In this document: piece by piece, positions 1-11,840 of the stretch
Numbering within the stretch: position 1 is the first letter of the stretch
How the letters are laid out: every line of letters starts with the position of its first letter
Assembly (NCBI GenBank): GCA_020746875.1
Contig: JAGTJL010000010.1
Span: 496,001-560,000, forward strand
Length of the DNA stretch: 64,000 bases
From: Rhexocercosporidium sp. MPI-PUGE-AT-0058
Lineage: Eukaryota; Ascomycota; Leotiomycetes; Helotiales
Direction: 5' to 3'
The notes under the pieces: generated by a model
Told to the model about the DNA's origin: nothing
Database searches by the model: none
What the model saw: the letters and a program-made list of their open reading frames with translations, nothing else
Program-made: the position numbers and the translations under genes

Positions 1-875
1 ACCAGAGACATAAAGCAATTGGATTTGGGTCACTTTGGCTTACATGGTTGATCATCTGGATTTCATCAGTCAATCAATGTAACCATCTCTAGTAGTGGCT
101 GATTAGTAGCAGCCGTTATTGCAGTTGAGAGCTTCAAAAAAAAAAAGATCTCTTCCTTATATCCATAAATATTCGTGCGATAGTGTGACGACTTTTACTC
201 AAGTATTGAAGTTCAAGCATTGGCCGTCGCTTTAGTATCGAAATTTTGCCTCCATACGTTTTAGAATTAGCAGCGAGCTACTTGCAAAAAAATCTTCATG
301 ACCCTTCTAATATTTTTTCTATCTCAATCTTTGGATCTAAAAACTTTCATGACGACAGACGTGAAGAGGATAAAGTTGGTCCTCTTAGCCTTCCAACTAG
401 TGCTCCACAAATATGCGGTGACTCTGATACAGGAAGGCATTCCCTACAAACCCAAAATGAAGCCAATTTTAATACTTAAATCAGATCTTACCGAGTGACT
501 CAAGCAACTTCCCGATCTTCTCCGAGATTCCCAAAACCAGATCAAAAACAATATCCCTCAAGGGTCATTGGCTCGATGAGGCAATGTAAGCGAGCAGGGA
601 CCTGAGCTCACCAATGGAGCCGACGCTTTCTCAATGGCGTCAGAACCCACAAATTTTACGCCCTTCGAAATCTCGACAGGGTATCATTACCTTTGATTAT
701 TAACAGTTCTTAGTTTCTTACTTGAAGTCAATATTTCTTTATCTCAGTTATCCAGCTTCAGGTTACTCCAACTTCTAACTCTATCGATCTCTTGGCATCA
801 AGCTCCACCCCACTTTTGTATATGATTAGTGAGATTTTCTGTTCCGCCAAATTTTCTCGTCAACACCACATTATT
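1..875. other. non-coding left edge
   Basis: Only short open frames in AT-rich sequence. I see no exon-like stretch, tRNA or repeat here. The last few hundred bases should hold the promoter of the transporter that begins at 876. Confidence 0.5.
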
Positions 876-2450
876 ATGGTGGATGAAACAGAGCCATTGC
901 TGGGACGGGCACGCACGAAGTCAATTGACAATGGAGACTATAAGCTGGTGGACTTCAGCCCTGATGGGGATAAAGAGAATCCATTGGATTGGTCAAAAGC
1001 CTACAAATTTGAGGTTGTGGCATTGCTCAGCTTCATGGCTTTCACTGTGTAAGCTGAATCGAGTCGGTTCCTCTAAATATAATTTCTAATAATCGACATA
1101 GCTCTTTTACATGTATTGGTGTTGTCCCTGTAGCAGACCGTATCGTCTTTGATCTTGGTGGCGGGGAGAGCAAGGCTGCCAGCATTCTGCTCGTCACCGT
1201 CTGGGAGCTTGGAGAAGCTGCTGGCCCGTTTCTGATGGCACCGCTTTCTGAAATATATGGACGGTATCCCGTGTTCAATGTCGCCAACATCATCTTTATC
1301 TTCGGGGTTGTGCTTGGAGCTTTGAGTCATACGACAAGTCTCTTCATCTTCTCTCGCCTTCTCACTGGATTTGCTGTTGCTTCAAATGTCCTCAACCCCG
1401 CCATCATTGGCGATATATACAAATCAGAGTCCAGAGGCTCCGGAATGTCTCTCGTCATGTTTGCTCCCCTGATTGGCGGCACGGTTGGTCCTGCGATCAG
1501 TGGGGTCCTTGCTGAGACTGTAGGATGGAGAAACATCCTTTGGTTGTGTGCTGGTGTAGCCACCCTTTGCGAGATCTTGTTTTGTACTCTTCTCCGAGAG
1601 ACCTACAAAGTCACGATCTTGCAGCGTAGAGCAGCTCGATTGCGCATGGAGACCAAGGATGAATCATTGCAGTGTGCGTGGGAAACTGAAGGTGGAGACA
1701 CTGTACGATCCTGGGCGAAATTACGGACGGCAATCACACGACCACTCCTAGTGATGTCCAGTTCTGCTGTGTTACAGATCATGTCGTTCTATGCTGGCTT
1801 CGCTTTCACTTTCTACTACATCGTAGCTACGACCTTGCCTGGTATTTTGAGAGAGACATACAACTTCTCTCCAAGTCAGACAGGTTCTGTATTTATATGT
1901 TTTAGTGAGTATTCGTTACCCAAGGAGATATCCTATGCTAACAGTCACAGGCATGGGAGCCATTTTGGCAATCGTTGTGTGTAACCTCTTAATAGACCGC
2001 ATCTATGTCAAACTGGCGAAATCTCACGGAGGCATTGGTCGTCCTGAGTTCCGCCTACCCTTCATGATTGGAGGAGCTGCTCTCCTGCCAGTCGTCGTTG
2101 GACTCTACGGGTGGGTGCCATATACCGACTCTTCAGTCTATTTGCTTTTGGCGGTTGTGGCTGCTCTTGGGTTCGCATCGATTGTCATTGCAATACCGAT
2201 GTCTTCGTATATTGTCGACTCATTTGGGATTTACTCCGCTTCTGCTATGACGGTGGTGCTGCTCACTCGTTGTTCTATGGGGACGCTTCTGCCTCTTTGC
2301 ATTCCCCTGCTAACTGATGTGGTTGGACTTGGATATGGATTTCTGGTTTTGGCGGCTATTTGTTTGGTGGTCATTCCTCTGCCTGTTTTGATGATGCGTT
2401 ATGGATCTCGTTGGCGCCAGAGATCCAGCTACACGGCTGTAGCGAAATAA
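876..2450 (+). CDS. MFS drug:H+ antiporter, DHA1 family
   Basis: Predicted plasma-membrane exporter of the DHA1 (12-TM) branch of the major facilitator superfamily. Three exons: 876-1048, 1102-1904, 1951-2450; introns of 53 and 46 bp with GT-AG ends keep the frame, giving 491 aa. The start is the ATG opening MVDETEPLLGR. Before TM1 lies the Asn-Pro-Leu-Asp-Trp motif typical of fungal DHA1 proteins. The family signature appears as GPFLMAPLSEIYGR after TM2, and motif C as GPAISGVLAETVGWR. A charged central loop separates the two halves. Known members expel toxic small molecules such as fungicides, polyamines or own metabolites; the substrate here cannot be read from sequence. No biosynthetic gene sits beside it, so a general detoxification role is a guess. 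Confidence 0.85.
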
Positions 2451-2893
2451 TGCTGCAATTCCAATTCTCTCCAAGTTCGTCCGAGGTAACTTACAGAATG
2501 CTGGGAACCACGCAGCTTGCTTAATACGTGTGAAAGCGCTGCCTGTATTCGCCGCACACGCGCATTATGCTGGAGATAATTTTCCCCCGATGTGCATCGC
2601 TGTTTATGTGATGCAATTGGTGAAAATAGTGATGAGAGTTGCGAGGTCCTTGGCAAGTACCGGAAATGGAATAAAGCCCATAAAGCACGCCTGTGACACG
2701 CAGAATACAACCACCTGTCAAGAATCAAGTCCCGAAACTAAAACCTGCAGCTCCTAGTCCGATATTCAGAAGCAGAGCAAGTGTTTTACTTGGTACCAAG
2801 CCATTCCGTTTCAAGTCGTCGAAACTTCAAGATTCCAGAAAAATGTCCGCTTCATTTATGACAACAATTTAATAACTCCATATCTCAGCAGAT
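2451..2893. other. intergenic
   Basis: Between the transporter stop and the 2EXR start. Short frames only; nothing recognised. Confidence 0.5.
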
Positions 2894-3742
2894 ATGTCTA
2901 CTCTCACCGTTCCAGACTCTTTTGAGACGTGTGAGATGTGTTCGACCTCTCCCTCAGCAATTACCTCGATAGACGTAATGCCACCAAACCGGCCCATCAC
3001 CTCCACCATCCAAGTACCGCCAAAACAAACAACCTCAACTTCCCTCCCCACTAAAATTCAACCCGACCCAACAATCCTCACGGAATTCGCCCTATACCCC
3101 AAGCTACCCCTCGAACTCTGCTTCAAGATAATCCACTACAGCATCCCCTTCTTCCCACGAATTCTGCAAGTCAAAGGCGAAGACGTTGTTGAGCACGGTT
3201 GCGACATTACACCAACATCAACCACTGTTCTGCTACAGAGAGATCATAGTATCCGGGCTGAGGTGATGAGGTATTATTCGGCACCGTTTACGTTCACGTC
3301 GAAATCGAGACGACATATGGGGGCTTTGAGGATCAATTGGGAGATCGACACGTCATATATTCAGTCCGAGGGAAGGGAATGCCGGAACTGGAACGTGGAA
3401 TTATTCTAGGAGAAGTTATTTGGGGAGGAGAATGTTGATGAGGTGAAGGGAAACCTTCGTAGATTAGCGGGATCAGTTGACACCAGCAGCAGTTTCTGGG
3501 GCAGTATCCTGGGATCGGTCTGGGACATGAAGAATCTCAAGGACACATTGCTATGTTTTACGGTCTTCGATGAGTTTGTTAAGTTGGAAGAAGTCGTGTC
3601 TGTAACTGGACCTTGGTGGAAGAAAGAAAATAGGTTGATTGCGTTTACGGATGTTACTGCGAGGCATCTACTGCATGAGAGGCATGTCGAGTGCTATGGA
3701 AGGGATTCAATGCCAGGCGCGAGAAAGAGGACAAGAAGGTAG
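2894..3742 (+). pseudogene. 2EXR-domain protein with in-frame TAG
   Basis: One long frame of 283 codons interrupted by a single TAG at 3407-3409. Before the stop is a 2EXR/F-box-like motif (FALYPKLPLELCFKIIHYSI, about residues 66-85), followed by the usual segment where an intact relative has a Ser/Arg-Glu motif (here RDHSIRAEVMRYY) and the INWEIDT strand. After the stop the same frame runs on for 110 codons with LRRLAGSVD and LKDTLLCFTVFDEF, the kind of helix-strand pattern seen downstream in this family. I found no GT-AG intron that removes the stop in frame: a 58 nt candidate (3352-3409) breaks the frame. So this is a nonsense-mutated gene, a sequence error, or a readthrough case. 2EXR proteins are of unknown biochemical function, probably protein-protein adaptors. 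Confidence 0.7.
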
Positions 3743-5052
3743 TGGCGCAGTTGTGCCACTTCTCAGGACTATGGTATGTGGACTATCGACATATTAAGCT
3801 GTGGGTTTTGGGACTGAGAAGGTAGTACTAATTCTCATACAAGACTAGCATGCCGAGGAAATGATGAAGAGCCTGGGATCGTAATTCTAAGACTTGATAC
3901 GGTGCATCCAACATGCGCATGTTCCATCGTCAGTTGTAATCCTATCTCAAAACAGACATATCGATCCAATCCGAACAAGCCATAATCATCGCCACAACCA
4001 TTCAGGCAGGCGAGAGTCCTGAGAGCCATCACAGACAGCGACAAAGCAAGAGCAAAAGCAAAACCAGCCAAACCCACCCATACTTCAGCCTATGGAATCA
4101 CATAAAATTCAATTCTATATCCTTCTACTTCGACATTCAAGAATTCAGCGGTCGTTTTCAATTCAGCACAGTTTCTTTCTCTCCCCTTCTACACAAATGT
4201 GAGGGAGGGGCGAAGCTGCCTCATATCCCCCGTTCGATACAATATACCCATCGGCGACAACATGGATCAACATCTCAAGGGTTTTCAGGTGTCGATCGCC
4301 CGCATATCAGCATAACCAGCCGGAATTTTCTCTTTCTCATTCTCATTCTCATTCTCATCGAACTTCAGACCCGCTAGAGCAAGCTGCGAAAGGATAAGGG
4401 TTTAGGAGATCAGAGCGGTTGAGACGTGGAGGTGGATGGATATTTTCCCAAGACGCCACACCTTGACATTGTCGATGAGGGGTGTACGAGCCTCAAGACG
4501 ATCTCTCATCTAATTAGTAGCTTGTAGCTTGTAGCCTAGACATCGAATATACATGCAATGAACTTACCCCTGACCTGAGGAACTATGGTCGGTCCTTGAA
4601 AATGGACTTAGTGTGGCGTGAAACGAAGTAGCAATCTTGCTTGACATCGAAATACCACACTTAACCTATTGCAGAAGGGAAATACCACCGCTAAAAATTC
4701 CACTTCGAAGGTGCAGCAACAAAGCTCATGATATGGTAAAGTCATCGATGGTATTCATAGCTATTAGTACAGCTTCGCAAGTACAACATAGCATTGCATA
4801 ATCTCATCTCGAACTCTAAACACGACTAAGGACGACGGCTTCGTGAAAGCAAAAAACCACGCAGGAGAGACCTGGCTGACAATCATGATCAAACACTCTG
4901 ACAAGTGCGTTCGTTACCTGAAGCTCATTGCATACACGCCAGACACCAAACCGACTTTCCCGCAATGCTCCTTCCTCTATCGCCATCCATCAAGTTAAGT
5001 CCCTAACGCAGAGGTAGAAGCGAAATAGGTATTAACAAACACATCGAACCCC
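3743..5052. other. intergenic, no gene seen
   Basis: 1.3 kb between the broken 2EXR gene and the 3' end of the kinase. The longest frame (3835-4077, minus) has no recognisable protein features. A small TCTCAT microsatellite lies inside. Confidence 0.5.
4335..4358. repeat. TCTCAT microsatellite, 4 units
   Basis: Four perfect tandem copies of TCTCAT read directly from the sequence. No coding context. Confidence 0.9.
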
Positions 5053-7225
5053 TCACAACATCGTACCGAATGTGCCGTCTGTAGCGATGGCTTTTCTCGG
5101 ACTCGATCGGCCACCCTCCTCGTTTGCTGGCTTGCGGTGTCTGAAAGTGAAACCAACGAAGAGGCTCTTGCTCATAGGGTCCTCTCTGTCGGCCATATTC
5201 TCCAAAGCTTCCTGCTTCTCGTGGACTTCCTTATACTTCGCCATATCGGCTTCATTGCTAAAGTCATCGAAGTAACCAGCGTCAGTTTCAGAGTCGAGTT
5301 CAGGGACGAAAGGAGCGCGTTGGGAGCGAAGAGTGGTCCAGTCAACTTCGGCAAAGTACTGGTGCTCATAGACGTCCTTGATGGATGAAAATCGCCTCGC
5401 CTTAGATGCAATGCAGCTATTCAAGTCAGTAAAAGGAGCTTAAATATTAAAGGGAAATAAGGACAAGCATACCTAGTGATGAAGTTCCAGGTGCGATTAC
5501 TGATGAAGTAGTTTGGATCTTCCCAGACCGGACGCTTCAAAACCTCCCTCCAATGCTTCAAATTCTTCCAGGTCTCTTCAACGGTGGCACCCGCAAAGGG
5601 CGGGAAGCCAGTCAAAGCCTCGAAATGCATACACCCAAGACTCCAGTAGTCCACAGAGAACTCGTACTCGTCGCCCTTCAGGACTTCAGGAGCCATATAG
5701 TCAGGAGAGCCCACGATTGACTTTGCATAATTGACGTCCTTATCCCTCATTGATCGGTATCCTTCACGACGCTCCGCAACAGTGCGCTGCTCCATTGGCT
5801 TACCAAAGGGAACATATGTCTCTCCAACCTTCTCGAGCTTAACTCGCATAGATTCGATCTTTCCAGGGGCTAGGAAACCAGCAGCAAGTCCAAAATCTGT
5901 GAGCTTGACGTGACCAGTCGAATCGATGAGGAAGTTCTCGGGCTTGAGATCTCTGTGGATATAGCCAAGTTGATGAAGCGCATCTACAGAGCAGAACATC
6001 TCGGCGATGTAGAAGCGGGCATGACGGTTTGCAAGAACACCAGTATTATTAAGTAAGGTTCTGAAATCTCCACCAGGGACGTATTCCTGAATATTTTGTT
6101 AGCCCAAACAAAAACAAAGGCTTCCCAAGAAGCTTACCATAGCCAAGTAGATGCTCTTCTCATCCTGGAACGAGTAGAGTAGTCGGACAAGCCACTCACT
6201 CTTCGCATTCGTCAAGATGTCGCGCTCAGTAAGAACATGTCTAATCTCGTCGAGCTTAAACAGCAGCTTCTTGCTCATGACCTTCAATGCACAGACTTCG
6301 CGGGTATCCTTCTTCTGAGCAAGGAAAACTTGACCATAACCACCTTGCCCAACTTGTGTGAGAATTTGGAAATCGCCCTGGCGAAGACGAACGCGGCGCT
6401 TTCGCAGATTGGCACGTTCTCTTCCAGCATACTTCTGCCAAACGGGGTTGTAGGTCTCCTCGGGGGTCTCTGGGGGCTCGGGGAATTCGGAGCGGAAGTG
6501 GTTCAGTCGGTTTTGGCGTGCGCCAACATAGCTGAGGAGGTCGAAGTAATAGTCTAGGAAGTCTGCGAAACGTTAGATCTGACGGGGCTGGCATTAGAAA
6601 GGCCGTACTCACAAAGCTGTGTGACATTTGCTAGGCGTTTGACGTTTGGCTTGTGCAAGATTTCCAATTCCTCCGCCGTCAAGCCTCGCTGGGTGTTGTA
6701 CTTTCGGGTAGTCTGTTGGGGTTGGTAGGGCTCCTGTCTGGAGATTGCGGCTTGGTTCTGAGCAGATTCTAGGCCATGTCTGGATCCTGGTGGAGTATTC
6801 TCTTTACCTTGCTTCCGCAAAGGACTTCCAGGGGCCACCGCAGTTTTGTGTAGGATACTATCGTCAACACCGCCAGAAGAATTGCCGAAGTAGGAATCGT
6901 CCACAGTCATATTGTTCCCCTTTCCAGGCGACAGTGGTGTTCCAACCTGTGAGCGACTACCACCGAACACAGGAGGAGCAATTTTCATGGCATTCTCGAA
7001 AGCAGTAGGTAGATCATTGGCCCCTGGAGGATTTCGATTCTTGCTCGGACTGCCTTGTGGGGTAGAGACTGGAGTGGTGAAATTATTTCGGCCTGGAGTG
7101 TTTGGTCGTTCGAAAGCTTCGTTTTGGCTTGAGCGAGTGAGGAGAGGTGGAGTAGGGACAGGTAGAATACCCTCATGCTTGCCTCCCTGCGAAGAAGGAA
7201 ACAGATTGGTAATGAAGTTCGACAT
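5053..7225 (-). CDS. dbf2: AGC kinase of the DBF2/SID2 (NDR/LATS) group
   Basis: Serine/threonine kinase of the mitotic-exit/septation-initiation pathway, acting with its activator MOB1 at spindle poles and septum. Exons (minus): 6613-7225, 6138-6562, 5473-6086, 5053-5416; introns of 50, 51 and 56 bp; 671 aa. The order is a disordered Ser/Pro-rich N-terminus, a MOB1-binding helical region around residues 195-235 (VTQLYFLDYYFDLLSYVG), then the kinase domain with glycine loop VGQGGYGQV, HRDLKPENFL, DFGLA, a long insert before the activation segment, and SIVGSPDYMAPE. The C-terminal hydrophobic motif FVGFTFRH holds the Thr that is phosphorylated in DBF2-group kinases. I chose the ATG of MSNFITNLF because fungal DBF2/SidB proteins begin this way, although the frame stays open upstream to 7576. 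All key residues are present, so it should be active. Confidence 0.95.
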
Positions 7226-8953
7226 GCTGGGCAATGCTGTCTGTCTGCTGGGAGAGTTGGTGCCAGATGTCGGTGAGAGCTGTGGACGCCCTGCACTGAA
7301 AGAGTGCGTGGTTGCAGGAAGAGACTGCGGGCAAGCAATGGAGGGAAAGCCGTTGATTGAGATGCAATGCCCAGATTCACAGTGCAAGTGCCTGCAGCAA
7401 AGATTCGCAGCTGACGTTGGAGTTGTATGCAGAGTCCAGGATTGAAGTGGTTCTGAGTCGACGAGGTTCAAGTGGGGTGGGGTTTGTTTACAAGCGGCAG
7501 GCGCATAGCAACGGGGCCGTCGCGATTTTAGCGCGACTGCCCTGCCCCTCGCCTCTGAAACCTTAAATCCCCTCAACCAAAATCTCCAACTTCTCTCATC
7601 CTTCTTTTCACGTTAACATTACTATGATTAGTTCCATGGACAGTAAAGTGGCTGTATCCTCTTGGGCTTCTTTAGTTCTGAAGCGTCCATCAAATCAATC
7701 AACTCGGGAGATTTCCTTGTTCTAAAGAATTTACTCGCCACCCAAAAGCTGTAACTTCGACTTGGAGATGTTGACACTTGCGGTATCAATGATACCTTCA
7801 TCGGCTAGAACATTCTTTCGTTTGTCACCGCTTCGGGATACCAAATCACCCTCTCGATAAGTAATTCTGCTACAGTAAAGCGAATGGAAGAGATAAGCTG
7901 CAAGCGCACATCTTTTCCCTCTTCTTCGTCTGCTTTTAAGGTACCCAGGCCTGCAGTTTGCTGTGACACAGAAGCCGAGGCAAGGTCACGAGTAGGTATA
8001 CCAGAGTTTACCAATGAATGGGATTGTTTGCAATTTTGAAGTTTTCCGCGATATGGTCCCTATGGAGCTTGTCGTTCAATTCATTCTTCCATTAGAATCA
8101 AATTAGAAAGTTTGCCGGGTACAAGTCAGCTGCTTGGAACCCAACCCGGCTTCATAACCCCGCAGCATATTTGCCTCCTTGAAAATAATTGGGTAATGAC
8201 ATCACGTCGAAATGTGTTTGACGATGACATCACTCGTAACTCTTTGAAGGTCCCTCTGTGCAAGTGCTCTTCTCAGACCCGGAACTTTCAGTCCGCAAGC
8301 GAAACATGGTATGGCAATCATTGGATGGGAGGGGATATGGGTAAATCGCAATCAGATTCCTTCACATGGAAATCTGCAACGGGAAGACCCTTGGCAATAG
8401 CTCCCACCTGAGGGGCAAACTACTACCAAGTAGTACTATCTGCTTTGGATCTAGATCCAGAATGATGGTGGCGATGGCGTCTTCTCTGTGGCTGTTGACT
8501 TGCTCGTGTGCCACTACTACTGGGCCAAGCGCGTTTGTGCTTGTGCTCGAATGGATGTGAGACGGAATGATGAGCACCTTCTTGGTACCTAGGCATGCTC
8601 TGGTCCAGGCAGTCTTGGTCTTTGTCCCCCACTTCACTTCACCACTACTGTGCCAGACGAAGCAGGAGCTGCCTACCTTTCCCACCTACCCATCTGCCTG
8701 CCTAGGTATCATCCTACCCGCAAAGTGTTTGCGTTTGCGGCCAGTGAATATCAGAGGAGCCATGACGTCTTCCAGCCTTGTGTCGAGAAAGGCAGGAAGC
8801 CTCGTCGTCTCTCGCTTCCCTCCTACTTAAGAGCTCTTCCCATCCTCGACCTCCCTCTTCCTTCTTCATCACCTCTTCCCACGATCCAAACACTTCCAAC
8901 AACTTCAACAATCCCAAACAAGCTTCCAAACACTCAACCTCAACTCAATCATT
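7226..8953. other. divergent intergenic region, kinase and HSP12-like promoters
   Basis: 1.7 kb between two divergent starts. The frame upstream of the kinase ATG is open to 7576, but the composition and family comparison favour 5' UTR. Several short frames between 8100 and 8960 show no protein features. A pyrimidine-rich tract (about 8820-8950) precedes the HSP12-like start, as is common upstream of strongly expressed fungal genes. Confidence 0.55.
8330..8415. promoter_or_regulatory. two STRE-type AGGGG elements
   Basis: AGGGG occurs at 8330-8334 and 8411-8415, roughly 620 and 540 bases before the HSP12-like ATG. AGGGG/CCCCT is the stress-response element bound by Msn2/4-type zinc fingers, and yeast HSP12 is a classic target. 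The motif is short, so chance occurrence is quite possible. Confidence 0.35.
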
Positions 8954-9473
8954 ATGTCTGACGCAGCGTAAACATCCCCAACTTCCTCTGCAGCTTCTCT
9001 ATACTATCTTCCTGACCCCTCATCCCTTCAGCCTTTCATCACCTCCACACATGGATGCTAACACATGCACAGACGCAAGGGTTTCGGCGAGCAAGCCCAG
9101 GAGAAGCTCACTCCTCAATCGCAGAAGTCTACCGGTCAAGTCATCGGCGAGAACCTCAGTGGTGCTGGTGACAAGGTCGCTTCCGCAGTCCAGCCAAGTA
9201 AGTTGAAGCCCTCCAGGATACCCATGAACACTCTGCTAACCCCAAGCAGACAGCGAGAAGTCAACCACCCAAAAGGCTGGTGATAGCCTCCGCGGCAACA
9301 CCGACAGCGCTGAGAAGCAAGGTGGTGGTATCCTTGAGAATGCTCAGAAGACCGTCACTGGCGCCAGTATGTACCCCCACTCAAGTTCTCGACTGTAGCA
9401 TTGTTGACTTTCCTTCCCAGTCAACTCCGTCACCGGCAAGACCGAGGAGACTGCCAAGAAGAACGACTTGTAG
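8954..9473 (+). CDS. HSP9/HSP12-family stress protein
   Basis: Small hydrophilic stress protein of the HSP9/HSP12 (WH11) family, which in yeast folds on membranes under heat, osmotic or starvation stress and stabilises them. Four exons: 8954-8967, 9073-9197, 9250-9366, 9421-9473; introns of 105, 52 and 54 bp; 102 aa. The first exon encodes only MSDA plus two bases of the next codon. The protein starts MSDAARKGFGEQAQEKLTPQ, keeping the RK-FGEQ and KLTPQSQKS motifs of the family, then Gly/Asn/Ser-rich amphipathic repeats and a Lys-rich C-terminus (KTEETAKKNDL). There is no signal peptide or membrane helix. Low sequence complexity and the size match the family. Assignment is firm although the gene is split into very small exons. 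Confidence 0.92.
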
Positions 9474-11141
9474 ACACCTGACGACACTCTTCTCGCTTTC
9501 ATTTCTCGCAAATTGTTGATAGACAAGATGTCGTAAGGGGTCTTTTCTGTTTTCTTTGGTGGCCAGATATTGATATGGTTGACTCGGGATACGCGTCGGG
9601 GTTTCTGGTGGTTCATGATGATACGATAAGAATTTGTTTTCCTTGCGATGGGTTCACGGATATGATACCGCCTGTGGGCTAATGATAACAAGTCATTCAA
9701 CCAACCATTGAACACATCTTGAAAAGTGAAGTGAAGTAACCACTGTGAACTGAAATATCCCACCAAGCTGCTGAACGGTGTTCGGCAGTATTCAGTTTCA
9801 CTTGACAGCATTGAAGCTTCGCCAGGTTTTTGAATTGTGCACACAAATCCATCTCAGCGTCTTCACCGTATTTGTCTTGAGTTCCCTACCATTGTATTCC
9901 CAGGGTAACATCATTGTATTAGGGGTCCGAGGATTGAAGTTGCTTGACGAAGTCAGGCGGGGCGGCTTCAATGACGTGCTTGGGAGTCTTGAGATATGAA
10001 GTGGTGTCTAGACGGTTTAAATATTAGTAGCCCCCTGCTAAACTTTTAGGCCGCTGTTAGAACCGGGGAGTAGCCTTATTCTCATTGTCACATCTCAACC
10101 CGAACCCGTCATCGAAGTCAACATCACCCAATACTTAAGAATCGAACCCGATCGCAACCCTCTCACCACTTTCTCACGAACTCTAACCAATAATCTGGAG
10201 CCACACAATCTCACACAACCCAGACATTCTTCCTCAAGACCCCAATTCCACATCAAGCGCTCCTCTCTATAAATTGACAATCTCTCGCGGTCTTCTTCTC
10301 AACTTGTACACTTTATATTTCCACCCAGTGATGCACAAAATCACACACACCTTCGACCGACAGCATGTCTATCGTTTGCAAGATTGATAAAGGAGCTATC
10401 TTTGAATGAGAGATTGGGGAAGGGTTGACGCCAGCTGCTAGCTGCCAGCAGGGAGAATTGGATGGAATTTTTGGCTATACAGAAAAATTATTGACGGCTT
10501 TTGGAATGAGTTTTTGGGGGGGGGGATCGAAGGCGAAGGGATCCTTAGGCTGAAATTGGCTGAAATTGGCTGGAGTTGAGGCGTTGAGGAAGGTGACCAT
10601 CATGATTGACGGCTATGATGTTGCTGTTGTTGTTGTTGGTGCTGGGGAGCCTTCGCTTGATAAGAGGTGAATGGTGGAGTATCTGCCTGGATAGGGATGT
10701 GGCATGCGTGGGCTGTCGTATGTTAGAAGCTATGCCTGGGTGGGAGAGTCCGGAAATAAGTATTAGCGGGATCGTCTATAACATGACGGAATGATAGATG
10801 AGAAAGATATTATATGCTAGTATAAAGGAATTCTGTCTTGGACTTCCTTTGCTACGAAGTTCACAGACTGCTGCAATAGTACCCCACCCCCGCTATTCCG
10901 AGGAGACAGAGTTTACCAGCAAACATTGGCAAACGCACGGCTGCGGCGAAGATGCCTCGATCTAATCTAACCTGCCAGGCAGACAGGGAGTCAGTCCAAT
11001 TTAATTTTTAGCACGCCCGGTTTGGTTCCCCTGAAAGCCTCTCCTGACCGACAAAAGCGAGACGTACCTCACTCCGTCCTCTTCCCCTTGCTCTACTAGA
11101 CTTTCAAACCTCACAACTCAATCCCTTCACAACAACCCACC
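9474..11141. other. intergenic, no gene seen
   Basis: 1.7 kb downstream of the HSP12-like gene. The longest frame (9344-9844, minus) overlaps the HSP12 3' exons and has no family features. A 10-base G run lies at 10516-10525 and a short tandem repeat follows. Confidence 0.5.
10548..10572. repeat. GGCTGAAATT tandem duplication
   Basis: Two copies of GGCTGAAATT in tandem, then the first bases of a third. Non-coding. Confidence 0.8.
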
Positions 11142-11840
11142 ATGTCAACATTCACGCTCTTCCCCCTCCTCGCCGGCGAACTGCAGCTTCGAATCTGGGA
11201 ACTCTCCATCCCAACCACCCCGTCCCTCCTTCCCCTCCGCCCCATATCCGCCCTCTCCACCTGTCACGACTCACGTACCGTCTACCTAAGAACTTACACT
11301 CGTCTCTTCAAACCCATCGCGCACTCCCTCTTCGAACACCCCATCTCCCTCTACGCCAATCTCGCTCTCGACACCACACTATACCTCGACAGCCAGTCTG
11401 AGTCTATCTTGCTCAAGAATTTCGACGATTGGATCGAGCCGGCGTGTAAGGATGTGGTGCAGAATCTTGCGATTGAGGATGTGTTTTGGAGACAGCCGTG
11501 TCCGAGACCGGAAATGCTGGTGAATGATTTGAGGTTCAAGATCTTTCATCCGAATACGGGGGTCAAGGGCGTGGGAGTTGTCAGTCTGGTGTTGACCAGT
11601 AAGGAGTATCCTACAGTGGAGGAGGCTCAGGTACAGGTCAAGGAAGGGGAGATCGGAGGGAGGGGAGTGGATTTCAATTATAGGAGGCTGGAGGTCTGCG
11701 GAGCGGAATACCCGGAGGATGATGTTGTGAGGGAGGATGTGAGGGCTGTTTTTGGGATGTTGGATGGTTTGCACCAGGCGGGGTATCTTGAGGGGTGGGT
11801 TGAGCCGGAGTTGAGGATGACGAGGATTGTACAAGGATGA
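11142..11840 (+). CDS. 2EXR-domain protein, paralogue A
   Basis: Intact single-exon gene, 232 aa. It opens with the 2EXR/F-box-like motif FTLFPLLAGELQLRIWELSI at residues 4-23, followed by a CHDSRTVYLRTY segment and LDTTLYLD, the three landmarks of the family. The C-terminal half is soluble and has no known domain. It is clearly paralogous to the minus-strand gene at 26981-27676: both are about 231 aa and share HSLF-HPISLY, DLRF-IFHP, VLVLT-like and EPELR-RIV blocks from end to end. No targeting signal is visible. The family is large in Leotiomycetes; its molecular role is not known, so only the domain name is given. Confidence 0.85.
   Translation: MSTFTLFPLLAGELQLRIWELSIPTTPSLLPLRPISALSTCHDSRTVYLRTYTRLFKPIAHSLFEHPISLYANLALDTTLYLDSQSESILLKNFDDWIEPACKDVVQNLAIEDVFWRQPCPRPEMLVNDLRFKIFHPNTGVKGVGVVSLVLTSKEYPTVEEAQVQVKEGEIGGRGVDFNYRRLEVCGAEYPEDDVVREDVRAVFGMLDGLHQAGYLEGWVEPELRMTRIVQG

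Noticed and set aside
3835..4077. 80-codon minus-strand frame with a hydrophobic start
   Set aside because: Looks like a signal peptide at first, but no conserved or cysteine-patterned mature part; chance frame.
9344..9844. 166-codon minus-strand frame
   Set aside because: Overlaps the HSP12-like 3' exons and has no family features.
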